Source of the DNA: Nocardioides sp. Root122
GTDB lineage: Bacteria; Actinomycetota; Actinomycetes; Propionibacteriales; Nocardioidaceae
DNA length: 64,000 nucleotides
Direction: 5' to 3'
Assembly (NCBI RefSeq): GCF_001425025.1
Contig: NZ_LMDE01000011.1
Coordinates: 248,001 to 312,000 of the forward strand
Both the position numbers and the translations under genes were made by a program. Below, one piece after another: positions 49,249 through 58,505 of this stretch. Below the pieces are notes generated by a model that was not told the origin of the DNA, searched no databases, and saw only the letters and a program-made list of their open reading frames with translations. Position 1 is the first letter of the stretch. Each line of letters opens with the position of its first letter.

Positions 49249-52176
49249 TCAGCCGGCGAGGCGTACGGCCTCCTCGATCAGCGCGCGTCCCTCCTCCACC
49301 AGCCGCGCCCACTTGACCGTGTTGCCGGCCTTCTGCGCGGCGTCGGCCTCGGTGAACTTCGCCTCCGCCTGCACCAGCAGCTGCCGGATCTGGGCCTGCG
49401 TGCCGCCGGGGGCGGGGGTCGTCGGGGTCTCGGTCGGCGTCTCCGACGGCGAGGCGCTGGGCGTCTCGGTCGGGGTGGGCGTCGTGGTGGGGGTGCTCGA
49501 CGTGCCGTCGAGCGAGTCCTCGATCGCGTCGCGCAGCGTCTCGCCGATGCCGACGCGACCCTGGTAGGACACCAGCACGAACCGCAGGATCGGGTACGCC
49601 GACTCGTCGTCGCGCCGCGTGTAGAGCGGCTGGGCGTACATGAACGAGTCACCGATCGGCAACGTGAGCAGGTTGCCGAAGATCGGCTTCGCGTCACCCT
49701 GCGTGAAGCTCAGCAGCTCCTGGCGCACCTCCTCGTCCGTGCTGAGCGCCGCGGCGATCAGGCGTGGTCCGTCGGTGCGGGTGTCGGGCAGCTCGAGGAC
49801 CGAGATCTTGCCGTAGTCGTCGCTCGTGGCATCGCTGTTGACGCTCATGAACGCGGCCAGGTTGTCCTTCTCGCGCGGCACGTAGACCGAGGTCAGCGAC
49901 CACACGGGTTCACCGTTGGTCTCCGAGAACAGGCGGTACGGCGGCTGGAGCCGGCTCGCGGCCTGCGGGTCCTTCGGGACCTCCCAGCGGGTCGAGCCCT
50001 CGAACCAGTCGGCAGCCGAGGTCTCGTGGTAGCGCTGGAACTGGTAGCGCTGCGCCTTGAAGAGGTCCTCGGGGTAGCGCAGGTGGGACCGGAGCTCGTC
50101 GGGGATCTCGTCGCGCGCCTTGATCAGGCCGGGGAACACCTCGTCCCACACCTTGAGGATCGGGTCGGTGTCCTCCCAGGCGTAGAGGTTCACCGTGCCG
50201 TCGTAGGCGTCGACGGTGGCCTTGACCGAGTTGCGCATGTAGTTGATCTCGTCGGTCGGCAGCGTCTGGAAGCCGTTGTTCTGCTGCAGCGAGTCGTCGG
50301 TCATCGTCTCCAGCGACTCGCGCTGCGACAGCGGGAACTTGTCGGTGACGGTGTAGCCGTCGAGCACCCACTGGATCCGGCCGTCGACCACGACCGGGTA
50401 GGGGTCGGAGTCGACCGTCAGCCACGGCGCGACCTTCTCCACCATGGTGCGCGGGTTGCGGTCGTAGAGGACCTTGGAGTTCTCGTTGACACGGCTGGAG
50501 AGCAGGAAGTTGGGCTCGCTGAACTTCACCGCGTAGAGCAGCTTGTGGAACAGGTCGCCGACGGGGACGCCGCCCGTGCCGGTGTAGGTCGTCTCCTGGT
50601 TGGACTCGCTGCGCGCACCCTGGGGCAGGTCGAGCTCGACGTCGCCGCCGTTGCCGGTCTTGCCCACGATGCTGTACGACGGGCTCTTCTCGCCGTAGTA
50701 GACGCGGGTCTCGTAGCCGTCCGGGCTGAGCCGGGTCAGGGCGTCCTCGTTGGCCTCCTGGCCCTCCGCCCACTGGATGCTCAGCGACTGGCTCGAGTCG
50801 TCCTCGGGACGCTGGTTGGCGTACGCCGCGATGACGCCGTTGCCGTGCGTGTAGACCGTGTGGAGGTTCGACCAGTTGCGGTCGCCCTCCGCGATGCCGT
50901 TCTGGTCGAGCTCGCGGACACCGAGGACCACCGCGCGGTCGTTGCCGTCGATCTCGTAGCGGTCCACGTCGAGCACGTCGCTGACGGAGTAGTAGGCGCG
51001 GACCTGCTGCTGCTGCTCGAAGACGTCACTGACCACCTTGGGGTCGACCAGCGGCACGCTCGCCGTCATCCCGTCCAGCTCGTCGACCCGGCCGCCTCCG
51101 GTGATCGGGGTGCCGCTGACGGCACCGACATCGACCTGGTCGAGCGCGTAGGCCTTGCGCGTCGCGTCGATGTTCTCCTTGATGTAGGGGCCCTCGCGGT
51201 CGGGCACGTTGGGGTTCACCCGGATCGCCTGGACCAGCGTCGGCACGATCAGGCCGAGGATGATCGCCGACAATGCGAAGAGCGCGACGCCCACCGAGGG
51301 CAGCAGCCAGGTGCGGCGCCAGATGTTGGCGAGGAAGAGCACCGCGCACACGATCGCGATGCCGGCCAGGATCTCCTTGGCAGGCAGCACGGCCTTGTCG
51401 TCGGTGTAGCCCATGCCGGTGAAGATCGACCCGGAGTTGGTCACCAGGTCGAAGCGGTCGAGCCAGTAGTCGACGGCCTTGGCCAGCACGAACAACGCCA
51501 GGAACGCCGAGACCTGGATCTGGGCGGCGCTGGTCAGCCGCTCCCCCGGCCGGGCCGAGAGGCGGATGCCGCCGAAGAGGTAGTTCATCAGGATCGAGGC
51601 CAGCAGCCCGACGACCGCGAGCGCCATCACGAAGTCGACGACGTAGTGCCAGAACGGCAGGTCGAAGACGTAGAAGCCGACGTCCTTCTTGAAGTAGGGG
51701 TCGGTGCTGCCGAAGGACTGGCTGTGGCGCCACATCGAGTAGTTGCGCCACTGACCCGTGGCCGACGCGCCCGCGAACAGCCCCATCACCACGGCTGCGA
51801 CGCCGATGACCCAGCCCATCCGGGGTGCCAGCAGCTGGCGGTAGCGGTCCATCCCGTCGTCGGGCATGCCGGGCATCCCCGGCCACAGCACCGGCCGGAA
51901 CCGGTAGGCCATCGACATCGCCAGCGCCACCGTCGCGCCCATCAGGCCGGCGAAGACGAAGAACAGCCCCACGCGGGTGAGCAGGAGGGTGCTGAAGACC
52001 TCGCTGTAGCCGACCGAGCGGAACCACAGCCGCTCGGTCCAGAAGGACGCGAAGCCGCTGAGCAGCATGAACGCGAGGATCAGCACGATGGCGGTGATCA
52101 CCAGCGCGCCGGGGCGCCGCGAGGTCGGCGCCGGTCGCGGCGGGGTCGGTCGGGGGTTGTCGAACGGAGTGCTCAT
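49249..52176 (-). CDS. UPF0182 family membrane protein
   Basis: The 975-residue protein has about seven helices in the first 310 residues (TERLWFRSVGYSEVFSTLLL, FRPVLWPGMPGMPDDGMDRY) and a large outside domain. UPF0182 (COG1615) is a conserved actinobacterial membrane family of unknown role. The C-terminus adds a Thr/Pro/Ser linker (about residues 880-920) and a short helical tail. It sits 13 bases after the PPA1309-type gene and is probably cotranscribed. Confidence 0.92.
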   Translation of the reverse strand: MSTPFDNPRPTPPRPAPTSRRPGALVITAIVLILAFMLLSGFASFWTERLWFRSVGYSEVFSTLLLTRVGLFFVFAGLMGATVALAMSMAYRFRPVLWPGMPGMPDDGMDRYRQLLAPRMGWVIGVAAVVMGLFAGASATGQWRNYSMWRHSQSFGSTDPYFKKDVGFYVFDLPFWHYVVDFVMALAVVGLLASILMNYLFGGIRLSARPGERLTSAAQIQVSAFLALFVLAKAVDYWLDRFDLVTNSGSIFTGMGYTDDKAVLPAKEILAGIAIVCAVLFLANIWRRTWLLPSVGVALFALSAIILGLIVPTLVQAIRVNPNVPDREGPYIKENIDATRKAYALDQVDVGAVSGTPITGGGRVDELDGMTASVPLVDPKVVSDVFEQQQQVRAYYSVSDVLDVDRYEIDGNDRAVVLGVRELDQNGIAEGDRNWSNLHTVYTHGNGVIAAYANQRPEDDSSQSLSIQWAEGQEANEDALTRLSPDGYETRVYYGEKSPSYSIVGKTGNGGDVELDLPQGARSESNQETTYTGTGGVPVGDLFHKLLYAVKFSEPNFLLSSRVNENSKVLYDRNPRTMVEKVAPWLTVDSDPYPVVVDGRIQWVLDGYTVTDKFPLSQRESLETMTDDSLQQNNGFQTLPTDEINYMRNSVKATVDAYDGTVNLYAWEDTDPILKVWDEVFPGLIKARDEIPDELRSHLRYPEDLFKAQRYQFQRYHETSAADWFEGSTRWEVPKDPQAASRLQPPYRLFSETNGEPVWSLTSVYVPREKDNLAAFMSVNSDATSDDYGKISVLELPDTRTDGPRLIAAALSTDEEVRQELLSFTQGDAKPIFGNLLTLPIGDSFMYAQPLYTRRDDESAYPILRFVLVSYQGRVGIGETLRDAIEDSLDGTSSTPTTTPTPTETPSASPSETPTETPTTPAPGGTQAQIRQLLVQAEAKFTEADAAQKAGNTVKWARLVEEGRALIEEAVRLAG

Positions 52177-52189
52177 GCCGGGTCCCTGC

Positions 52190-52762
52190 TCAGGTGTTCT
52201 CGGTCGGGGTGTCGTGCAGTGTCGCGTGAAGAAGCTCGAGGAGCCCGGGCACCAGCTCGGTGCCGTTGACCACCGACATCTCGTCGTCGTGGGCGCGGAG
52301 CCGGAGGGCGCAGTACGACGCCCCCGCGCGGGTCACGCCGGCCACCATCCGGACCTCCTGCCGGTCCGGGTGCTCGCGGGCGAACAGCTCGGCGGCCGCC
52401 GGGTCGTCGGGGATGTCGTCGTCGACGTCGGGGGGCAGCACCAGCCGCTCGATCACCGCGGCGCACCCGGCGACGGTCTCGGGCCAGGCGATCGAGTGGA
52501 GGGCGTCCTCCAGCTCCTGGCCGGGCGGCAGGCCGTCCTGCTCGATGGGGGTGAGCGACCCGTCGTCGCCCGGGCCGTCGATCGACATCATCGCGGCGAG
52601 CGCAGGCTCCTGCGCCACCAGCTCGGCGGTGTCGACGAGGGCGTACAACCGGGCCGGCTGGTCCCATCCGTCAGCAGCCACGTGCGCCTCGATCTCCAGC
52701 ACGGCTGTCGCCAGCGCGGGGTCCTCGGGCAGGGCTTGGGTGGCGGTCGGGTCGTCGGTCAT
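52190..52762 (-). CDS. PPA1309 family protein
   Basis: The 190-residue soluble protein matches the PPA1309 family throughout: WDQPARLYALVDTAEL, SIAWPETVAGCAAVIERLVLP and YCALRLRAHDDE. The family is named for a Propionibacterium gene and has no known function. It overlaps the YlbL-like gene by 4 bases (ATGA). The ATG at 52762 fixes the start. Confidence 0.9.
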   Translation of the reverse strand: MTDDPTATQALPEDPALATAVLEIEAHVAADGWDQPARLYALVDTAELVAQEPALAAMMSIDGPGDDGSLTPIEQDGLPPGQELEDALHSIAWPETVAGCAAVIERLVLPPDVDDDIPDDPAAAELFAREHPDRQEVRMVAGVTRAGASYCALRLRAHDDEMSVVNGTELVPGLLELLHATLHDTPTENT

Positions 52763-53811
52763 GACGCGGTGTCCTCGCAGGTCGGGAGCTCGGTGTCGTG
52801 GTCGGCGACCCAGTCGGCAAGTGTCTGGACCGCCTTGTGCATGGTCGTCGCCCTGGCCAGGCGCATGTCGCCGGTGTCGACGCCGCCGATCGCGTCGCAG
52901 TTGTCGGCGGGCACGAAGAACAGCTGCGCCCCGGCGTCGCGCGCGGCCGCGATCTTCTGCTGGATGCCGCCGATCGGCCCCACCTCCCCGGACGGGGTGA
53001 TGGTGCCGGTGCCGGCGATCTCCTCGCCGCCGGTCATGGAGCCCGGCGTCAGCGTGTCGAAGATGGCCAGCGACATCATCAGGCCCGCGCTCGGGCCGCC
53101 GATGTTGTCGGAGATGTCGACGCTGACCCGGAACGGGAAGTCGAAGCCCACGCCCGGGGTGATGCCGATGCGCTTGTCGCCGTCGACCTCGCGCGGCGTC
53201 ACCTCGACGGTCCGCTTCTCACCGTCACGGCGTACGACGAACGCGAGCGGCTTGCCCACCTCGGCCGCGTCGACCGCGTCGACGACGTCCTGCGCCTCCG
53301 TGATCGGCGTGCCGCCCACCTCGAGCAGCACGTCGCGCACCTCGAGCTTGCCGTCGGCGGGCAGCGAGGGGGTGACGTCCTGGACCTCGACGACCGGGTC
53401 GATCTTCTCGCCGAGCTCGGTGAGCGCGGCGGCCACGGCCGTGTCCTGGGAGGAGACCATGGCGACCGCGGACTCGCGGTCGCTGGACTCGTCGGTCTCG
53501 TCGGGGGCGTAGATCGAGGAGCGCGGCCAGACCGCGGCGTCGGGGTCGAAGTAGGCCCGCAGCAGCTCGGGCAACGAGACGTCGTCCTCGGGCTGGCTGA
53601 CGTAGACCGTGGTCATCCGCAGCTCCCCGTCGTCGTAGTACGCCCGGTGGCCGGTGACCTTCACGGTCTCGGCACCGTCGGGTGCGGCGAGTATGTCGAC
53701 GGTCGGGCCGGGGTAGTACGTGACGTAGGGCAGCGGCGCGAACGCAGCGGTCCCCCACAGCACGGCCAGCAGGCACAGCGCGAGCAGCCCCGCCCTGGTC
53801 CGCTGACTCAT
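52759..53811 (-). CDS. YlbL-like PDZ / Lon-type serine protease
   Basis: The 350-residue protein has an N-terminal membrane anchor (residues 6-24), a region with the PGPTVDIL motif, a PDZ domain (about 130-205) and a C-terminal Lon-type (S16) protease domain. The Ser/Lys pair is S241 in GGPSAGLMM and K286 in GGIQQKIAAA. It is a secreted or membrane-tethered protease. The ATG at 53811 begins the operon with PPA1309 and UPF0182. Confidence 0.9.
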   Translation of the reverse strand: MSQRTRAGLLALCLLAVLWGTAAFAPLPYVTYYPGPTVDILAAPDGAETVKVTGHRAYYDDGELRMTTVYVSQPEDDVSLPELLRAYFDPDAAVWPRSSIYAPDETDESSDRESAVAMVSSQDTAVAAALTELGEKIDPVVEVQDVTPSLPADGKLEVRDVLLEVGGTPITEAQDVVDAVDAAEVGKPLAFVVRRDGEKRTVEVTPREVDGDKRIGITPGVGFDFPFRVSVDISDNIGGPSAGLMMSLAIFDTLTPGSMTGGEEIAGTGTITPSGEVGPIGGIQQKIAAARDAGAQLFFVPADNCDAIGGVDTGDMRLARATTMHKAVQTLADWVADHDTELPTCEDTAS

Positions 53812-53870
53812 GGGCGCAACTCTCTCAAATGCCCACAACCGCGCGACCACCAGCCGACACCGGACGGCCT

Positions 53871-54131
53871 CTACGACGCGCGACGGTCGTCGCCGTGCCG
53901 CGCAGGGCCGGCGTTGCTCGGCCGCACCGCGATGCCCGTGCTGCGGTCGCGCGCCGGCGCCGCGGGCCGACGCGTGCCGGCCGGGAGCTCCTTGGCGAGC
54001 GCCTTGCCGAGCCGCTGGGCAGCCACGTCGCGGTCGACCTCGCGGCGTCCGTCGCGGCCGGCCCACCCCACCCACAGCATGGCCACGACCGTCACCACGG
54101 CGGCCGGCACGAGCCAGAGCAGGATCTCCAC
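53871..54131 (-). CDS. Short single-helix membrane protein
   Basis: The 86-residue protein has one N-terminal membrane helix (ILLWLVPAAVVTVVAMLWVGW) followed by a basic tail rich in Arg and Ala. I do not recognise the family. TAGGCT ends 6 bases before the GTG start, so it is probably a leaderless message. It is placed between moaE and ylbL and runs in the same direction. Confidence 0.65.
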   Translation of the reverse strand: MEILLWLVPAAVVTVVAMLWVGWAGRDGRREVDRDVAAQRLGKALAKELPAGTRRPAAPARDRSTGIAVRPSNAGPARHGDDRRAS

Positions 54132-54173
54132 GCCCCGAGCCTAGGTGCGCAGCGGGCCTGCCGCCGGGACGCC

Positions 54174-54599
54174 CTACGGCGTGCCGACCCACTCCTCGGT
54201 CCGGTCGTCGAAGACCTGGTGCTTCCAGATCGGCACCTCGGCCTTGAGGGTGTCGATCAGGTCCCGCGAGGCCGCGAACGCGTCGCCGCGGTGCGCGGCC
54301 GTGGTCGCCACGACGACCGCGAGGTCGCCGATCCGCAGCTCGCCGACCCGGTGGACCGCGGCCACACCGCGTACGTCGTGGTCCTGCGCGACCCGGCGGC
54401 ACACGTCCTCGAGCCGCGCGAGCGCCGTCGGGTGGGCGGAGTAGTCGAGCGCGGTCACGCCCTTGCCGCCGTCGTGGTCGCGCACCTGACCGATGAAGAG
54501 GGTCAACCCACCCGCACCCTCGTCGCCCAGGGCGTCGACGACCTCGGCCACGTCGAGCGGGGTGTCGCGGATGGCCACGAGTCGCACAGGGTCGGTCAC
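54174..54599 (-). CDS. moaE: Molybdopterin synthase catalytic subunit
   Basis: MoaE adds sulfur to precursor Z in molybdopterin synthesis. The 141-residue protein has FIGQVRDHDGGKGVTALDY, HRVGELRIGDLAVVVAT and the active-site VPIWKHQVF lysine. The GTG at 54599 has TAGACT ending 7 bases before it. MoaE needs MoaD, which is not in this window. Confidence 0.92.
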   Translation of the reverse strand: MTDPVRLVAIRDTPLDVAEVVDALGDEGAGGLTLFIGQVRDHDGGKGVTALDYSAHPTALARLEDVCRRVAQDHDVRGVAAVHRVGELRIGDLAVVVATTAAHRGDAFAASRDLIDTLKAEVPIWKHQVFDDRTEEWVGTP

Positions 54600-54660
54600 G
54601 GGCCCGAGTCTAGGCCCGTACGCCCGTGCCGGGTCTGGGCCCGGTGGGTACCGTGGAGCC

Positions 54661-55992
54661 ATGAGTGACACCCCCGGCGGCCCCGGTTCGTCTGGTCAGG
54701 GCCGCGACGACGACAACCCGTTCAAGGGCACGCCCTTCGAGCAGATCTTCTCGCAGATGGGCGGTTTCGGCGCCGGCGGCGGCATGCCCGACCTCAACGC
54801 GCTGATGGCGCAGATGCAGTCGCTGTTCGCTCCGCACGACGGCCCGGTCAACTGGGACACCGTCGTCGACATCGCGCGCAAGACCGCTGCCCAGGAGCCC
54901 GACCCGGCCGTGAGCCCGCTCCAGTCCGGCGCGGTCGCCGATGCCGTACGCCTCGCCGACCACTGGCTCGACACGACGACCGAGTTCCCGTCCGGCGTCT
55001 CCACCACCGCGGCCTGGTCGCGTGCGGAGTGGATCGTGGAGACCATCGACGTGTGGAAGGTGCTCGTCGAGCCGATCGCCGGCTCCGCCACCTCAGCCCT
55101 CGGACAGGCGATGCCCGAGGAGATGCGCCAGCTCGCCGGTCCCCTCATGGCGATGCTCGGCAAGGCGAGCGGCGCGATGGTGGCCTCCCAGGTGGGCGGC
55201 GGCCTCGGCGCTCTCGCCGGCGACGTGCTCAGCGCCTCCGACATCGGCCTGCCCCTCGGACCGATCGGCAAGGCGGCCCTGCTGCCGACCAACGTCGCGG
55301 CCTTCGCCGAGGAGCTGCCCGACGTGTCCACCGACGACGTGCTGCTCTACCTCGCGCTGCGCGAGGCCGCCCACCAGCGCCTGTTCGCGGGCGTGCCGTG
55401 GCTGCGTGACCACCTGATCAGTGCGGTGGCCGAGTACGGCGCGGGCATGGACTTCGACACCTCCGGCATGGAGGCCAAGCTCGCCGACATCGACATGACC
55501 AACCCGGCAGCCATGCAGGACGCGCTCGCGGGCGGGCTCTTCGACCCCGAGCCGTCCGCGGCCCAGAAGGCCGCGCTGGAGAAGCTCGAGGTCACCCTGG
55601 CGCTGGTCGAGGGCTGGGTCGACGAGGTCGTCAGCCAGGCCACGGCCGAGCGGATGCCGGCTGCCGCCAAGCTGCAGGAGACCGTACGCCGTCGCCGCGC
55701 CGCGGGCGGGCCGGCCGAGCAGACCTTCGCCACCCTCGTCGGACTCGAGCTGCGGCCCCGACGGCTGCGCGACGCCTCGACGCTGTGGGGCTCGCTGCGC
55801 ACCCGTCAGGGCACCGAGGCCCGCGACGGCGTGTGGATGTCCCCCGCGCTGCTCCCCACCGCGGCCGACCTCGACGACCCGCTGGGCTTCCGCGAGGACT
55901 CGGTCGCCCCGGAGCAGCTCTCGGACGACGAGTTCGACGCCGGCCTGCGTGACCTGCTCGACGGCGGCGACGACGCGCGGCCCGCCGAGTGA
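54661..55992 (+). CDS. Zincin-like metallopeptidase (DUF2342-type)
   Basis: The 443-residue protein begins with a Gly/Asp-rich disordered part (residues 1-45). It belongs to the F420-associated zinc metallopeptidase group: VNWDTVVDIARK, GGLGALAGDVLSAS and the degenerate HExxH region LALREAAHQRLFAG. This EAAHxRLF form is the normal one for the family. TACCGT ends 6 bases before the ATG, and the stop overlaps the Nudix start (GTGA). Confidence 0.85.
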   Translation: MSDTPGGPGSSGQGRDDDNPFKGTPFEQIFSQMGGFGAGGGMPDLNALMAQMQSLFAPHDGPVNWDTVVDIARKTAAQEPDPAVSPLQSGAVADAVRLADHWLDTTTEFPSGVSTTAAWSRAEWIVETIDVWKVLVEPIAGSATSALGQAMPEEMRQLAGPLMAMLGKASGAMVASQVGGGLGALAGDVLSASDIGLPLGPIGKAALLPTNVAAFAEELPDVSTDDVLLYLALREAAHQRLFAGVPWLRDHLISAVAEYGAGMDFDTSGMEAKLADIDMTNPAAMQDALAGGLFDPEPSAAQKAALEKLEVTLALVEGWVDEVVSQATAERMPAAAKLQETVRRRRAAGGPAEQTFATLVGLELRPRRLRDASTLWGSLRTRQGTEARDGVWMSPALLPTAADLDDPLGFREDSVAPEQLSDDEFDAGLRDLLDGGDDARPAE

Positions 55993-56537
55993 GTGGTCTG
56001 CACGCCAGCGCCGTCGCGACCCTCACGATCTGGACCCCGCCGTCGCCCGAGCAGGCCGAGCACAAGGCTCGCTTCCTGGCCCACCTCGCGGCGCACGAGG
56101 ACGGCCTGGCCAAGTCGTGCTTCCCCGAGCACCTCACGGCCGGCGCGATCGTGGTCTCCCCCGACGGTGACCGGGTGCTGCTCAACCACCACCGCAAGGC
56201 CGACGCGTGGCTGGCCTTCGGCGGTCACCTCGAGCCCGAGGACCACTCGCTGTCAGCGGGCGCGCGGCGCGAGCTGCTGGAGGAGTCCGGGCTGACCGAC
56301 TTCCAGCTCGACCACGACCCGCTCTGCCTCGACGCGCACGCGGTGGAGTTCTGCTCCGAGCGCGGGACCGTCCAGCACCTCGACGTCCGGTTCCTGGCCG
56401 TCGCCGACCCTGCCGGCACCTACGTCGCCAGCGACGAGTCGATCGACGTGCGGTGGTGGCCGGTCGACGCCCTGCCCCCCACCTTCGACGACATGTACGC
56501 GCTCATCGACGCGGCGCTCGCCCGGGTGCGGGGCTAG
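55989..56537 (+). CDS. Nudix hydrolase (second)
   Basis: The 182-residue protein has a Nudix fold with FGGHLEPEDHSLSAGARREL and LLEESGL as the metal-binding box, broken by one long loop. VQHLDVRFLAV follows. Substrate unknown. It overlaps the previous gene by 4 bases and its end overlaps the convergent YgjP-like gene by 4 bases (56534-56537). Confidence 0.83.
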   Translation: MSGLHASAVATLTIWTPPSPEQAEHKARFLAHLAAHEDGLAKSCFPEHLTAGAIVVSPDGDRVLLNHHRKADAWLAFGGHLEPEDHSLSAGARRELLEESGLTDFQLDHDPLCLDAHAVEFCSERGTVQHLDVRFLAVADPAGTYVASDESIDVRWWPVDALPPTFDDMYALIDAALARVRG

Positions 56538-57094
56538 ACCTCGCCCTCGTCGCCGTCGACGTCTCCCCCGGGCGGGGGCTCGAGACGCGCCGCGGCCGAG
56601 TAGCCCTCGAGGTAGCCCTTGGCCTTGTCCGCGCGGGGATAGCGGTCGACCCAGGCCCAGAACGCCGGCGTGTGCCCGGCCTCGATCAGGTGGGCCAGCT
56701 CGTGCACGAGGACGTAGTCGACGACCCAGGCCGGCATCTGCTGCAGCCGGTCGCTCAGCCGGATGGTGCGGTCGCCGGGGGTGCACGAGCCCCAGCGGGC
56801 GTTCTGGTTGGTCACCCACCGCACGGACGACGGGACGGCCATCCCCCCGAGGTAGAGGTCGTTGAGCTTGCTGGCCCGTGCCACGAGGTCGTCGTCGGAG
56901 CGCACCTTGCGCCGCTCCTGCCGCTGGACCCGGGCCACCATGTCAGCCACCCAGGTCGCCTCGTCGCGCTTGCTCATCGTCGCCGGGATCAGCACCACGA
57001 TCCGGTCACCGTCGCGGTAGGCCGAGACCGTGCGCCGGCGGCGGCGCGAACGGCGCACCTCCACCTCGGGCGCGGCCCCCGTGGACTGGCTCAT
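56534..57094 (-). CDS. YgjP/SprT-like metallopeptidase
   Basis: The 186-residue protein has HELAH at residues 131-135 and a third ligand His at about 141 (AGHTPAFW), which define a gluzincin. NARWGSCTPGDRTIRLS is also typical of the YgjP family. The first 20 residues are Arg-rich. TAGGTT ends 6 bases before the ATG, again consistent with leaderless initiation. Confidence 0.87.
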   Translation of the reverse strand: MSQSTGAAPEVEVRRSRRRRRTVSAYRDGDRIVVLIPATMSKRDEATWVADMVARVQRQERRKVRSDDDLVARASKLNDLYLGGMAVPSSVRWVTNQNARWGSCTPGDRTIRLSDRLQQMPAWVVDYVLVHELAHLIEAGHTPAFWAWVDRYPRADKAKGYLEGYSAAARLEPPPGGDVDGDEGEV

Positions 57095-57165
57095 GGCTCG
57101 AACCTAGCCGTCGCCACCCACGCCCGTACGTCGTACGCGCGGGGGCACGGGGCGGAGCAGCACGC

Positions 57166-58209
57166 TCAGAGCCGGGCGGACGCCCACGCGAGGAGCCGGT
57201 CGCGGGGCCAGGTGTTGACGATCCGGTCCGGATCGATGCCCGCCTCGGTGGCCCGGGCGGCGCCGTAGTCGAGCATGTCGAGCTGTCCCGGCGCGTGCGC
57301 GTCGGAGTCGATGGAGAACACGCAGCCCAGGTCGCGGGCGAGCTGGAGCAGCTTGGTCGGCGGGTCGCGCCGCTCGGGACGGGAGTTGATCTCCACCGCC
57401 ACGCCCTCCTCGGCGCAGGCGGTGAACACGGCCTTCGCGTCGAACCGGCTCTGCGGGCGGACGCCGCGGTTGCCCGTCACGAGCCGTCCGGTGCAGTGCC
57501 CCAGGACGTTGGTGTGCGGGTTGCGCACCGCACCGACCATCCGTCGCGTCATCGGCTCGGGATCCATCTTGAGCTTGGAGTGCACCGACGCCACCCGGAC
57601 GTCGAGCTGGCCCAGCATCTCGGGGGTCTGGTCCAGCGAGCCGTCGTCGAGGATGTCGACCTCGATGCCCTTGAGCAGCGTGAAGCGGCCGTCGAGGTGC
57701 TCGTTGACCGCGTCCACGACCCCGAGCTGGCGGGTGAGCCGTTCGGCGCTGAGTCCGTTGGCCACGCGCAGCCGGGGGCTGTGGTCGGTGAGCACGAGGT
57801 AGTCGTGCCCGAGCTCCATGGCCGTCATGGCCATCTCCTCGAGCGGCGACCCGCCGTCGGACCAGTCGGAGTGGGAGTGCAGGTCACCGCGCAGCCGGGC
57901 GCGCAGGTCCTCCCCACCGGTGGCCAGCGGTCCCGCGGTCTTCTCGAGGGCGACCAGCCGCTCGGGGACCACGCCGTGGCACGCGTCGGTGATCACCGCC
58001 GCGGTGCTCGGACCGATGCCCGGGAGCTCGGTGAGCGTGCCCGCCTCGGCACGCCGGCGTACGTCCTCCTCGGGCAGCGGCAGGATCGTGCGCGCGGCCT
58101 TGCGGAAGGCCTCGATCCGGCGGCTCTCCTCGCGCTGGCGCTCCATGAGGAACGCGATCCGGCGCAGCGTGGCCACCGGACCGCGGTCGGACTCGCCGTT
58201 CTGCGTCAA
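57166..58209 (-). CDS. PHP-domain protein with helix-hairpin-helix
   Basis: The 347-residue protein has an N-terminal helix-hairpin-helix (LTELPGIGPSTAAVITDA) followed by a PHP metal-dependent hydrolase domain (RGDLHSHSDWSDGGS, then LTDHSPRL). This matches the tail of PolX-type DNA polymerases without the polymerase, and may be a phosphoesterase for DNA. The start is a TTG at 58209 with GGAGG 8 bases upstream; the longer GTG frames are less likely. Confidence 0.82.
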   Translation of the reverse strand: MTQNGESDRGPVATLRRIAFLMERQREESRRIEAFRKAARTILPLPEEDVRRRAEAGTLTELPGIGPSTAAVITDACHGVVPERLVALEKTAGPLATGGEDLRARLRGDLHSHSDWSDGGSPLEEMAMTAMELGHDYLVLTDHSPRLRVANGLSAERLTRQLGVVDAVNEHLDGRFTLLKGIEVDILDDGSLDQTPEMLGQLDVRVASVHSKLKMDPEPMTRRMVGAVRNPHTNVLGHCTGRLVTGNRGVRPQSRFDAKAVFTACAEEGVAVEINSRPERRDPPTKLLQLARDLGCVFSIDSDAHAPGQLDMLDYGAARATEAGIDPDRIVNTWPRDRLLAWASARL

Positions 58210-58388
58210 CTTCTTCCCCTCCACAGGCCCGGGCCTGGCGAACGCGCAGGTCACCCGCACAGTACGGCGACCGCGCCGGGCGTGTCGCCCACAGGCCCCT
58301 CCCCTTCGACGGCCCCACCCTCCACCATCCCGGGGCCTCCGTGCACACGGCATCCACAGCCCTGTCCACAGGAGTGGACGTGGACCCG

Positions 58389-58417
58389 TTGACCGTGCGG
58401 CACCGGATCCCTAGCGT
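58389..58417 (+). promoter_or_regulatory. Consensus-like promoter (plus strand) with no gene behind it
   Basis: TTGACC (58389-58394), 17 bases, TAGCGT (58412-58417). This is the best -35/-10 pair in the window. The transcript would start near 58424, exactly at the foot of a long hairpin, and would run toward the 3' end of the opposite enoyl-CoA hydratase. Confidence 0.68.
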
Positions 58418-58423
58418 TGCGCC

Positions 58424-58489
58424 GCAGAAGGGCCCCGCGGCTCCTCGACGCCAGCTGGGGAAGGCAGACGTCGAAGGTCGCGGGGCCCT
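58424..58489 (+). ncRNA. Possible small structured RNA
   Basis: From the predicted start the RNA folds as one long hairpin. The outer stem pairs AGGGCCCCGCG (58429-58439) with CGCGGGGCCCT (58479-58489). The inner stem pairs TCGACG with CGTCGA around a GGAA-containing loop. It lies in a 296-base gap between PHP and enoyl-CoA hydratase genes. It does not match SRP RNA, 6S or tmRNA as I know them. It might instead be a terminator for the opposite gene. Confidence 0.42.
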
Positions 58490-58505
58490 CCTTCCCTGGT
58501 GCTGC

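Noticed and set aside
58213..58372. Several TCCACA-type sequences like DnaA boxes
   Set aside because: Only one is within one base of the consensus, and there is no AT-rich unwinding region or dnaA/dnaN neighbourhood.
58424..58489. SRP (4.5S) RNA
   Set aside because: The GGAA loop is present but the conserved internal-loop bases of SRP domain IV are not, and dnaX/recR are not nearby.
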